Under the pieces are notes generated by a model. It had not been told where the DNA came from and ran no database searches. It saw nothing but the letters and a program-made list of their open reading frames with translations. Shown here in pieces: positions 6,569-12,315 of a stretch of DNA of 12,315 nt (position 1 is the stretch's first letter; each line of letters opens with the position of its first letter). The DNA is from Pseudomonadota bacterium (lineage in GTDB: Bacteria; Pseudomonadota; Alphaproteobacteria; Sphingomonadales; Sphingomonadaceae). The position numbers and the translations under genes are program-made. The DNA is taken from positions 1 to 12,315 of the forward strand of contig JAEZCZ010000036.1 in assembly GCA_023433305.1 (NCBI GenBank), given 5' to 3'.

Positions 6569-7375
6569 CTGCGCCAGTCCCAGATTTATCGCCGAGCCGC
6601 CTGCGCAGTAGGCGCGCTCGCTCTTGCCGCCGCTCTGCCCGCCTTTGCCCAGGATGAGGACGGCGGAACCGTTCGCACCCGTATCGGCCTGGGGGCGCAA
6701 GTCTATCCCAGCTACCCTGGCTCCGACAAGTTCGACGTCGGTCCGATGTTCGACTTCGACCGGGCGCGCGCCGGTGAACACTTCGGCTTCGAAGCCGCGG
6801 ACGAGAGCTTCGGCTTCTCGCTGGTGAACGCCGGCGGGTTCAGGTTCGGCCCCGCTGTGAACGTCGAAGGCAAACGCGACGCCGACGACGTGGGCGCAGC
6901 GCTGCCGACGGTAAAGTTCAGCCTCGAGCCCGGTGCCTTCGTGTCGTACGACTTCTCCGACAGCTTCCGGCTGCGGGGCGAGTTGCGCAAAGGTGTCACG
7001 GGCCACAAGGGCTGGGTGGCCATGGCAGGCGCCGACTACATCGCTCGCGACGGTGACGAATGGCTGTTCTCCATCGGGCCGCGTGTGAGCTGGAGCAATA
7101 ACCGCTATCAGGACGCGTGGTTCGGTGTGTCCACGGCCGACGCGTTGGCGAGCGGATTACCAGCGTACGATCCGGGTGGCGGCATTCATGCCGTCGGGGC
7201 GACGGCTTCATTCGAGACGCAATTCGGCCCGCATTGGGGTGTTGCCACTTATGCCAAGTACGACCGGTTGGTCGGAGACGCCGCGGATTCTCCCGTGGTG
7301 CGTGCGCTTGGCTCGCGCGACCAATTCTCCGGCGGGCTATCGCTCACGTACGTCTTCGAGGGTTCCTGGCCTTAG
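6569..7375 (+). CDS. MipA/OmpV-family outer-membrane protein, apparent CTG start
   Basis: A beta-barrel protein of about 268 residues. From codon 6569 the frame gives a good signal peptide: basic YRRAA, then an Ala/Leu core, then PAFA with cleavage before QDEDGG (about residue 27/28). This is followed by RIGLGAQVYPSYPGSDK, the usual MipA/OmpV opening. Alternating hydrophobic strands follow, including FSLEPGAFVSYDFSD and the last strand GGLSLTYVF. There is no ATG, GTG or TTG in frame between the stop at 6512 and the ATG at 6746. A start at 6746 would remove the export signal and first strands. CTG at 6569 has AGGGAG 8 bases upstream. MipA was described as a scaffold for murein enzymes and OmpV as a porin-like protein; a role in aromatic uptake here is only a guess. 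It follows ligI by 89 bp and may be cotranscribed. Confidence 0.8.
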   Translation: MRQSQIYRRAACAVGALALAAALPAFAQDEDGGTVRTRIGLGAQVYPSYPGSDKFDVGPMFDFDRARAGEHFGFEAADESFGFSLVNAGGFRFGPAVNVEGKRDADDVGAALPTVKFSLEPGAFVSYDFSDSFRLRGELRKGVTGHKGWVAMAGADYIARDGDEWLFSIGPRVSWSNNRYQDAWFGVSTADALASGLPAYDPGGGIHAVGATASFETQFGPHWGVATYAKYDRLVGDAADSPVVRALGSRDQFSGGLSLTYVFEGSWP

Positions 7376-7630
7376 CGTCCGACAGACGGTTGTGCCAAAT
7401 TGGGCCATCGCCGACAGAATTCTGGCGCGGGGCTACCGTTTGGTGCTTTGCGACAAGTTAGCGGTACCAGCGAGCGTTGTCAGCCAGTTGGCTCTAGGAG
7501 CCGTCTGAAAGATTGTTAGCCCGCAACTTGTAAATTTGCGTCATTTGTGTCAATTTGTATCAGTCGAAAGGTCGCAAGCATTTCGGCGTTGGGGGCAAGC
7601 TGGGCGTTCGCCGAAGCTTGATGGGGGGTT
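7376..7630. other. Intergenic region with small hairpin and tandem direct repeats
   Basis: This 255-bp stretch contains no convincing gene. It holds a short hairpin GGCTC-TAG-GAGCC (7490-7502) without a T-run. A more AT-rich part with three tandem 9-10-base repeats (7534-7561) lies just before the next gene, and the GGGGGG at 7622-7628 probably serves as that gene's ribosome-binding site. Confidence 0.5.
7534..7561. repeat. Three tandem ATTTGNGTC-like repeats
   Basis: ATTTGCGTC (7534-7542), ATTTGTGTC (7543-7551) and AATTTGTATC (7552-7561) follow each other directly. They lie about 70-97 bases upstream of the unrecognised gene at 7631, in a locally AT-rich patch, and may be a direct-repeat binding site in its promoter. 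Confidence 0.5.
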
Positions 7631-8116
7631 ATGACACACGATGTCGAACCGCTGGAGACCAGCGTTTGGCTGGCCCAGCTCGAGAATCTCGCGGCGAGTG
7701 CGTCGCATGACGAGGCGCGCCTTGTCGCCTGCCTGCGCCGCGGCTTTCACCTTGCGCTGCTTGCGCCCCGACCCTTGCGACACCTGATCGGTTGCACGGC
7801 CTCCGAGCCGGAGTTCGAGCACTTGCTGGAGCGCCGGGCCATGCTGCCAGCGGCGCTGTCGCTCTTGGGTACCAGCATGAACTATACCCTCTCGCACCTG
7901 GATATTGCGGGCCGGATCGAGGCGGAGGTCTGGTTTTCGAACGAATGCCACGGTGGAAGTGCCGTGGCACCGACCGCGCCGCTGGCCATCTTCAGGGCTT
8001 GGCTGGACTGCCTGACGGCTCTCGAGCGGACTCGCGAAACCGACCCGGTCGCTCCTAGTCCCCCAACCCTGCGTAGATCCCAATCCGGACGGCGTCCGAC
8101 GTTGACTGAGCATTGA
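7631..8116 (+). CDS. Unrecognised 161-residue protein
   Basis: I do not recognise this protein. It is predicted soluble and largely helical, with Ala/Leu/Arg/Glu-rich stretches (residues 12-85), no signal peptide and no clear transmembrane segment. Segments such as SHDEARLVACLRRGFHLALLAPRPL and LERRAMLPAALSLLG look amphipathic. Start support is good: a G-run lies a few bases before the ATG. The last ~20 codons (8055-8116) overlap the 3' end of the convergent regulator gene and encode an Arg/Ser/Pro-rich tail that may be only read-through of antisense sequence. The opposite-strand ORF over the same region has no better support. A functional link with the neighbouring response regulator is possible but unsupported. 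Confidence 0.6.
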   Translation: MTHDVEPLETSVWLAQLENLAASASHDEARLVACLRRGFHLALLAPRPLRHLIGCTASEPEFEHLLERRAMLPAALSLLGTSMNYTLSHLDIAGRIEAEVWFSNECHGGSAVAPTAPLAIFRAWLDCLTALERTRETDPVAPSPPTLRRSQSGRRPTLTEH

Positions 8117-8660
8117 GCCGGCTCATCATGTTCGAACGGTGAATCTCCACCGTTCGCGGGCTTAGCTCGAGCTTCTTGGCAATACCCTTGTTCGATTCAC
8201 CCTCGAGGAGTCCCTCGAGGACATCGCGCTCGCGCGGGGTGAGGGTGGCGACGAGTTGCCGAGCCTCGGCCTTGCGCCGCTCGACGCGCGCGAACTGCTC
8301 GCCGTGTCGGCGCAGCCGGCTTACCGAGCGGTTGAGCGCGTCGGAAGAGAACGGCCAGTCGAGATAGTCGAGCGCTCCTGAGAGCATGGCGCGCACGATC
8401 CGCTCCGGCGAAGGGTTCTCCGAATAGAATGCCACGGGCAGGTAGCCGTTCTGCGCCCGGATCGTCTCGAGCGATTCCCCCGCATCCGCCGGCTCCTGGT
8501 CCGCGATCAGGAGCGTTCCGTGCGTCGGAGCGCGGCTCACCAGCTCATCGACGCTCTCGTAGATTTCGGCGTGAATCGAACGGGCGTAGAGCTCGCGAGC
8601 GATCTTGGCGCGCCGGGCCCCGTCGGGGTCCACGACGTGAACATAGTGACGTACGACCAC
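8055..8660 (-). CDS. FixJ/NarL-type response regulator with atypical receiver
   Basis: A 201-residue two-domain protein. The N-terminal receiver (about 5-118) has Asp11/Asp13 in VVDPD, Asp54 in the phospho-acceptor position (LLIADQEP) and Ser80 in the switch Thr/Ser position. The normally invariant Lys of the EKPF motif is Trp102 (YLDWPF), and the MP after the acceptor Asp is missing. The C-terminal LuxR-type helix-turn-helix (about 139-200) has LTPRERDVLEGLLEGESNKGIAKKL-type sequence and SPRTVEIHRSNMMSRL. The start is GTG at 8660, supported by AGGAG (8672-8668) 7 bases upstream. No histidine kinase is in the window. The Lys loss suggests altered or phosphorylation-independent signalling. Targets are unknown; local autoregulation is possible. 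Confidence 0.93.
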   Translation of the reverse strand: MVVRHYVHVVDPDGARRAKIARELYARSIHAEIYESVDELVSRAPTHGTLLIADQEPADAGESLETIRAQNGYLPVAFYSENPSPERIVRAMLSGALDYLDWPFSSDALNRSVSRLRRHGEQFARVERRKAEARQLVATLTPRERDVLEGLLEGESNKGIAKKLELSPRTVEIHRSNMMSRLNAQSTSDAVRIGIYAGLGD

Positions 8661-8767
8661 CTAGTTACTCCTGACTGGCAATTTCTTCGGATGCCTTGAG
8701 TGCCCGATTAGGAAAGCCATGCCGGGCTTAGTGGTTCCTACCTAAGGATGTTTACGATCGTCATTGG

Positions 8768-8784
8768 GGACTAATACCTAGTCC
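8768..8784. promoter_or_regulatory. Inverted repeat, candidate regulator site upstream of the FixJ-type gene
   Basis: GGACTA and TAGTCC are perfect inverted arms around ATACC, 108 bp upstream of the GTG start of the regulator. The right arm with its neighbour reads ACCTAGT, which recurs at 8659-8665 over the start codon. LuxR/FixJ-type dimers bind short inverted sites, so autoregulation is conceivable. Confidence 0.3.
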
Positions 8785-8953
8785 ACAACAATCGTTGGCA
8801 GACAGCGAGGCCGTGCGAGTGGGACCAGGATCAGCGCCGCGGCAACAGCGACCAAGACTATTTCGGCTATATATCAGTCTGTTAGGCCGCCAAAAAGTCT
8901 TAGGCGCGAGTCGCCGAGGACGCCTTGCTCCGAAAAATTTCGGCTAGGCGGAC

Positions 8954-8980
8954 AGACAAACGGGGCCAAGAAAAGACCCC
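8954..8980 (-). terminator. Probable intrinsic terminator after the transaldolase-like gene
   Basis: On the minus strand GGGGTC (8980-8975), a 7-base loop and GGCCCC (8967-8962) form a 6-bp stem with one G-T wobble. It is followed by GTTTGTCT, a modest T-rich tail. It is about 75 bases past the stop codon. Confidence 0.5.
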
Positions 8981-8996
8981 AATCGCGGCGGCGAGC

Positions 8997-9039
8997 GCGG
9001 ATCGCGTTAACCTTGAAGCGTAAGGTTGCCGTGATCCGC
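8997..9039 (-). other. Hairpin directly after the transaldolase-like gene
   Basis: Outer arms GCGGATC (8997-9003) and GATCCGC (9033-9039) enclose an inner stem AACCTT/AAGGTT (9009-9014, 9022-9027) with a 7-base loop. It begins 16 bases after the stop codon at 9056. Lacking a T-run, it may protect the 3' end or act together with the terminator further on. Confidence 0.45.
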
Positions 9040-9055
9040 TCAGGCTGCCGCGTCG

Positions 9056-10252
9056 TCAGCTCTCGAGAGTCATCCGGACGAAATCGACCGTCTGGCGGGT
9101 AGCCGCCGCGAACTCAGTTTCGGTTGCCTTGAACGCGCCGAAGTGGGCGAATTCGTGCGGGCGCATGCCGTCGAATTCGTAGGCCTGACGGAAGCTGGGC
9201 AGCTTCATCAGCTTCTCGATGCTGGCCTTGTTCGGTTCGCGGTCGATCGCCTTGGGATCGAATTCTTCGAGCCCAGCGGTCATCAGCCCGGCGATGTAGC
9301 CCGGAGGGCAGGTATAGACCATGTCGCTGCCGGCGAAGTCCTGGATGTGCCGGCTTACGGTCTTGCCGGTGCGGTCGTCCTTCTCAACGCGCATGGAGCA
9401 CTGCAGCATCTTCGAGGGATGCCCGATCGATTTGCCATAGTGGTAGGCGCGCTTCAGCACCGCTTCCTCGCCGTCGCGGATTTCGGAAAGGGTAAGCTCG
9501 ATACCGCGTGCTTTCGCTTCGGTTTTCCAATCACTGAGTTCGCCGAGGCGGGCCGACATATGGGTGATGACCGAGCGCCAGCGCGACAGGTCGACTCCGG
9601 CCGCCTTGGCGCGCAGCAGACCGGCGCTGACGGCCGACATGCAGCGCAAGTATTGCGGCACTGTGAAGCTGGTCGTGTTGTTGGTCGAGATGCCGCGAGC
9701 GGTAAGCTCCTCGATCATCTCGTAGCCTTCCTTGGAGCCGGGCAGCTTGACCATAACGTTCGGGCCCTGCGCGGCGATCTGGAGGCCCTGCGCCAGCATC
9801 TTCTCGCCGTCGCGAACGAAGCGCGGGTCGACCTGACCCGACAGGAACCCGTACTTGCCGCCGGACTTTTCCCAGACCGGCCGGATCGCCTCGGCGCCCT
9901 TTTTCACCAGGTCGAGGTACATCGCCCAGTAGACGCCCTCGTAGTCGAGGCCGGGGTTTTCCTTGGCGATCTTCGCGATCTCGGCCGCCCAGAGCTCGGG
10001 CGCGAGCTTGATCGCCTGCAACGACAGCGGCGGGTTGGTCGTGACGCCACGGAAACCCATCGTCCCCTGCGTCTGAATCGTCGGATCGTCGTAGAAGCGG
10101 GCGAACTGCGCCTCCCAATCGGCGCGCTCGCCTTCGGGCGCCTTGGCCAGCGTCTCTTCCTTCCAGCTCGGGTAGATGAGCGGCGAGCTGTCCCACCAGA
10201 TCTCGGCGTCCGCATTGGTCGCCGCGAGCTTTTCCAGGACGTGTTCGGTCAT
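9056..10252 (-). CDS. Transaldolase-family aldolase with FSA-like active-site Gln
   Basis: A 398-residue (beta/alpha)8 Schiff-base aldolase of the transaldolase family, longer than TalB-type enzymes. Visible catalytic positions by alignment with E. coli TalB: Asp21 (WWDSS), Asn73 in TTNP, Lys169 (VMVKLPG, Schiff base), Asn191 and Thr193 (STNNTTSF, 22 and 24 residues after the Lys as in TalB) and Arg235. TalB Glu96 (STEVDAR) aligns with Gln140 (SGQVDPR), and TalB Phe178 aligns with Met232. Gln at the first position is what fructose-6-phosphate aldolase carries. The reaction may therefore be direct aldol cleavage or addition rather than dihydroxyacetone transfer; this is inference. The ATG has CGGAG 8 bases upstream. 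The gene stands alone, is divergent from the second ligAB pair and is followed by terminator-like hairpins. It could still be an ordinary pentose-phosphate transaldolase. Confidence 0.88.
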   Translation of the reverse strand: MTEHVLEKLAATNADAEIWWDSSPLIYPSWKEETLAKAPEGERADWEAQFARFYDDPTIQTQGTMGFRGVTTNPPLSLQAIKLAPELWAAEIAKIAKENPGLDYEGVYWAMYLDLVKKGAEAIRPVWEKSGGKYGFLSGQVDPRFVRDGEKMLAQGLQIAAQGPNVMVKLPGSKEGYEMIEELTARGISTNNTTSFTVPQYLRCMSAVSAGLLRAKAAGVDLSRWRSVITHMSARLGELSDWKTEAKARGIELTLSEIRDGEEAVLKRAYHYGKSIGHPSKMLQCSMRVEKDDRTGKTVSRHIQDFAGSDMVYTCPPGYIAGLMTAGLEEFDPKAIDREPNKASIEKLMKLPSFRQAYEFDGMRPHEFAHFGAFKATETEFAAATRQTVDFVRMTLES

Positions 10253-10517
10253 TCGATCTACTCCGAAAGAGGCAAGGCTGCAGGGCTTTTCGCCTGCCGC
10301 ATGGGCGCGCCCCTAGCGAATATAGACAGATTGATTAAGTCCCCAAGTGACGTGTGGCTCGCAGCTGTTCTTTCAGCGCCCCTACCGCAGCTCGCTTGCC
10401 GTGCGGGGCTCGTGCCGCCAAAGGCGCTCCGAACGCGGCTTGGCCGCTCCACCCACGCTCTCAGGAACCGGATCGCGGCTGACCGGTCGTTCAGGTATCC
10501 ATTCGAAAGCCACAACG
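10253..10517. other. Divergent intergenic region, transaldolase-like gene / second ligAB
   Basis: This 265-bp region is without a supported gene. It must contain the promoters of both flanking genes. The transaldolase-side promoter has a recognisable candidate; for the ligAB side I see no convincing -35/-10 pair. The ligA frame stays open to 10347 but that part has no family resemblance. Confidence 0.5.
10319..10346 (-). promoter_or_regulatory. Candidate promoter of the transaldolase-like gene
   Basis: On the minus strand TTGGGG (10346-10341) is followed after 16 bp by TATATT (10324-10319), giving a leader of about 60 bases. The -10 match is good and the -35 match is moderate. It is a visual match only. 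Confidence 0.4.
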
Positions 10518-10919
10518 ATGCGCACCCGACTCTATTCGCTCGACGAGCTCGAGGACATTCCCGGCACCAAGGTCTTCACCGCGATCCGGTCGCGGCAGGC
10601 CTATCACCTGCACAAGTTCTGCATGTCGTTGATGGAGGCGGACAACCGAAACGCGTTCAAGGCCGATGAACGTGCCTATCTGGATCGCTTCCGGATGAGC
10701 GAGGAGCAAAAGCAGGCCGTTCTGGCGCGCGATTTCAACAAGCTGATCGAGCTCGGCGGCAATATCTATTTCCTGGTCAAACTGTCGAACACCGACGGAT
10801 GGTCCACGCAGAAGGCGGTCGGTTCGATGACCGGCATGACCCCGGACGAGTACGCGGCGATGATGCGCGCCGGCGGCCGGCCGATCGAGGGCAACCGTTC
10901 GATCAAGGGGAACAACTGA
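10518..10919 (+). CDS. ligA: Second LigA-type dioxygenase alpha subunit
   Basis: A 133-residue paralog of the LigA at 957-1376, clearly homologous but diverged (by eye somewhat over half the aligned residues identical). Shared landmarks are EDIPGTKVFTA, GGNIYFLVKL and VGSMTGMTPDEYAAMM. The N-terminus is about 6 residues shorter. The position aligned with Phe103 of the other copy is Thr97, and the neighbouring Phe105 is Lys99, so the pocket lining differs. The ATG at 10518 is chosen where homology starts; the ribosome-binding site is weak (GAAAG about 8 bases upstream). Its stop overlaps the start of the second ligB as TGATG, so the two subunits are translated together. It probably opens PCA-like diols such as gallate, 3-O-methylgallate or PCA itself; the substrate is not provable from sequence. 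Confidence 0.93.
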   Translation: MRTRLYSLDELEDIPGTKVFTAIRSRQAYHLHKFCMSLMEADNRNAFKADERAYLDRFRMSEEQKQAVLARDFNKLIELGGNIYFLVKLSNTDGWSTQKAVGSMTGMTPDEYAAMMRAGGRPIEGNRSIKGNN

Positions 10920-11761
10920 TGGCTCGCATTACCGCCGGCATCGCGACCAGCCACGTCCCCGCGATTGGCGCCGCATTCGACCACGGTCGCACCCAGGAGG
11001 AATATTGGAAGCCGGTCTTCGACGGCTACGAGTGGGTGAAGAGCTTCGAGGAACGGGAAGAGCCCGACGTCATCATCCTCTGCTATAACGATCACGCCTC
11101 GGCGATGATGCTCGATGTGGTGCCCACGTTCGCGCTCGGCATGGCGGAAGAGTTCGAGCCGGCAGACGAGGGCTGGGGCGCCCGGCCGGTTCCGACCGTC
11201 ATGGGCGATCCGGTACTCGCGGCGCATCTCGCCGAGCAGCTCGTGATCGATAACTTCGACCTGACGCTTATGAACCACATGGACGTGGACCACGGCCTCA
11301 CGGTCCCGCTGTCGCTGATGTTCGGGAAAGTCGAACAGTGGCCGGTTCGGGTGATTCCGCTGGCGGTCAACGTGACCCAGTTCCCCACACCTTCGGCCGA
11401 GCGCTGCTGGCAGCTGGGCGAGGCGATCCGCGATGCCGTGCTGGCTTACCCTGCCGATCTCAACGTGCAGGTCTGGGGGACCGGCGGCATGAGCCACCAG
11501 CTCCAGGGCGAGCGCGCCGGGCTCATCAATCCCGAGTTCGACAACGCCTTTCTCGACAAGCTGATCGACCGCACCGACGAGTTGCGCGCGATCACCCGCC
11601 TCGAGTTCCTGCGCGAGTCAGGCTCCGAGGGAATCGAGCTCATCATGTGGCTCATCATGCGCGCCGCGCTGGGCGAGAAGGTGGAAGAGCTCCACCGGTT
11701 CTACCATGTGCCAGCCTCGAACACGGCGGTCGGACATGTGGTGCTTCGGCCGCTCGGCTGA
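10919..11761 (+). CDS. ligB: Second LigB-type extradiol dioxygenase catalytic subunit
   Basis: A 280-residue paralog of the LigB at 44-952. All active-site residues are kept: His12 (TSHVPAIG), His59 (YNDHAS), His125 (DVDHG), His193 (GGMSH) and Glu240 (SEGIELIMW). It should therefore be an active ferrous extradiol dioxygenase. It has a 2-residue deletion between His12 and His59 and lacks about 20 C-terminal residues of the first copy. The start overlaps the ligA stop (TGATG). It is a separate subunit, unlike the fused gallate dioxygenase DesB, but like LigAB it could act on PCA, gallate or 3-O-methylgallate. Its stop is only 4 bases from the stop of the convergent gene at the right edge, and no terminator is visible between them. 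Confidence 0.94.
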   Translation: MARITAGIATSHVPAIGAAFDHGRTQEEYWKPVFDGYEWVKSFEEREEPDVIILCYNDHASAMMLDVVPTFALGMAEEFEPADEGWGARPVPTVMGDPVLAAHLAEQLVIDNFDLTLMNHMDVDHGLTVPLSLMFGKVEQWPVRVIPLAVNVTQFPTPSAERCWQLGEAIRDAVLAYPADLNVQVWGTGGMSHQLQGERAGLINPEFDNAFLDKLIDRTDELRAITRLEFLRESGSEGIELIMWLIMRAALGEKVEELHRFYHVPASNTAVGHVVLRPLG

Positions 11762-11765
11762 TGAT

Positions 11766-12314
11766 TCAGAATATCTCGAAGGATAAGACCGTGAGGCGAG
11801 CAGGGCCGGTGGCATAGACACCGTGACCCCGCCCATCGGCTTTTGTCCCTAATGTGAAGCCAACCCTGTCCGTATGGAGGAGCGCGTCGCGAAATCCTTC
11901 CGGCTTCAGGCGTGGGGTTTTCCCGTACACCGAGATCCAGTCGTCATCCAAGTCCACGGAAAGCGTATGCTCGCCGGGCTGCAAGGGTACGACGGTGCGC
12001 CCGGGCGAGTACCAGCGATAGGTTTCGTAAGGCCCCTTGGCCGTCCACCTGTCTCCTCGCTGCTGGAAGTAGAGTGATAGGACGGCCTGTCGGTCAGGAA
12101 ACTCTTGCGGCACGAAACGCACGCCTGGTTCGGCATCGATACGATAGCGCATCACGATCCGCCGCGCGCCTTCGAGTGGGCCGCTGCGAAACGTCACGTA
12201 GTGCACGTGGCCGGCGCGGGCGTCGGGCCAGGGGAAGTCGATCGCGAAACCTTCTCGCGTCGGGGTCGGCCGCAGCGGCATATTGTGCGAATAGTTGCGC
12301 GACTTGATGATCGG
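11766..12314 (-). CDS. Partial unrecognised protein entering from the right edge
   Basis: I do not recognise this protein. The frame runs without a stop from the window edge to 11766, giving at least 182 residues. An internal ATG at 12281 has no ribosome-binding site. The 11 residues before it (PIIKSRNYSHN) look like natural protein continuing into PLRPTPTREG, so the true start is probably outside the window. The visible part is rich in predicted beta strands with Tyr, Trp and Val, such as GHVHYVTFRSGP, RIVMRYRID, AVLSLYFQQ and HTLSVDLDDDWISVYG. A carbohydrate-binding-like beta sandwich is possible, but this is structural impression only. It converges on the second ligB with 4 bases between stops. 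Confidence 0.7.
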   Translation of the reverse strand, partial: PIIKSRNYSHNMPLRPTPTREGFAIDFPWPDARAGHVHYVTFRSGPLEGARRIVMRYRIDAEPGVRFVPQEFPDRQAVLSLYFQQRGDRWTAKGPYETYRWYSPGRTVVPLQPGEHTLSVDLDDDWISVYGKTPRLKPEGFRDALLHTDRVGFTLGTKADGRGHGVYATGPARLTVLSFEIF

Positions 12315-12315
12315 C

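Larger units (their letters stand above)
8661..9055. other. 395-bp intergenic region with several inverted repeats
   Basis: No gene with credible coding character is visible. It contains the regulator's ribosome-binding site (8668-8672) and ACCTA-type motifs at 8659-8665, 8740-8746 and 8776-8782. It also has an inverted repeat GGACTA-ATACC-TAGTCC (8768-8784), a palindrome CCGAAAAATTTCGG (8930-8943) and the terminator structures of the transaldolase-like gene (8954-9039). The middle (about 8785-8925) shows nothing I can name. Confidence 0.5.

Noticed and set aside
6516..6611. 31-codon ATG-started ORF in front of the MipA-like gene
   Set aside because: Wrong frame for the signal peptide and no ribosome-binding site. 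It would matter only if a frameshift joined it to the MipA-like frame, for which nothing is seen.
7550..8113. Minus-strand frame of 187 codons opposite the unknown 161-residue gene
   Set aside because: It starts inside the regulator gene and lacks a ribosome-binding site, whereas the plus-strand frame has a G-rich site right before its ATG. Neither has a known family, so this is a preference, not proof.
8748..8774. Eight-codon ORF after TAAGG in the intergenic region
   Set aside because: Too short to distinguish from chance and unrelated to any downstream plus-strand gene at leader-peptide distance.
9143..10669. A 508-codon open frame on the plus strand opposite the transaldolase-like gene
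   Set aside because: It is antisense to a well-recognised enzyme, has an Arg/Leu/Gly/Asp-heavy composition typical of GC-rich shadow frames, and no recognisable family.
1..12315. CRISPR arrays, tRNA/rRNA genes, transposases, phage genes
   Set aside because: Looked for spaced direct repeats, tRNA-like cloverleaf ends and transposase or integrase motifs on both strands; none seen.

Overview
The window is GC-rich, densely coded bacterial DNA. It almost certainly comes from a sphingomonad (Alphaproteobacteria, order Sphingomonadales, Novosphingobium/Erythrobacteraceae-like). The proteins match Sphingobium SYK-6 Lig enzymes as I remember them, down to active-site numbering, and a palindromic intergenic repeat of the kind common in sphingomonads sits inside the locus. 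The subject is the protocatechuate (PCA) 4,5-cleavage pathway, the lower route for lignin-derived aromatics.

Left part (1-3539, minus strand): one tightly packed operon reading leftwards. It encodes a DUF1932-type NAD(P)-dependent dehydrogenase, LigJ (hydratase), a small DUF2218 protein, LigA and LigB (alpha and beta subunits of PCA 4,5-dioxygenase). The first three junctions are 4-base ATGA stop/start overlaps and the last gap is 4 bases. A 142-bp divergent control region (3540-3681) holds a 17-bp palindrome and possible back-to-back promoters. It separates this operon from a rightward one, ligK (aldolase), ligU (tautomerase) and ligI (PDC hydrolase). A 138-bp nested palindromic repeat lies between ligK and ligU and appears to supply the ligU ribosome-binding site. 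Every pathway step is present except CHMS dehydrogenase (LigC) and the LysR regulator (LigR), which could lie outside the window.

Middle (6480-9055): a MipA/OmpV-type outer-membrane protein whose signal peptide seems to begin at a CTG codon; an unrecognised 161-residue protein; a convergent, overlapping FixJ/NarL-type response regulator with an atypical receiver domain; and a non-coding stretch with several inverted repeats and a terminator.

Right part (9056-12315): a transaldolase-family protein on the minus strand that carries a Gln at the position of TalB Glu96. It is divergent from a second, diverged ligA-ligB pair in which the residue aligned with LigA Phe103 is Thr. A partial unrecognised gene enters from the right edge.

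Together the genes take PCA (and perhaps gallate or 3-O-methylgallate through the second dioxygenase) by ring opening, lactone hydrolysis, tautomerisation, hydration and aldol cleavage to pyruvate and oxaloacetate. The most promising unexplained parts are the DUF2218 protein coupled between ligJ and ligA, the DUF1932 dehydrogenase, and the transaldolase-like enzyme beside the second dioxygenase.
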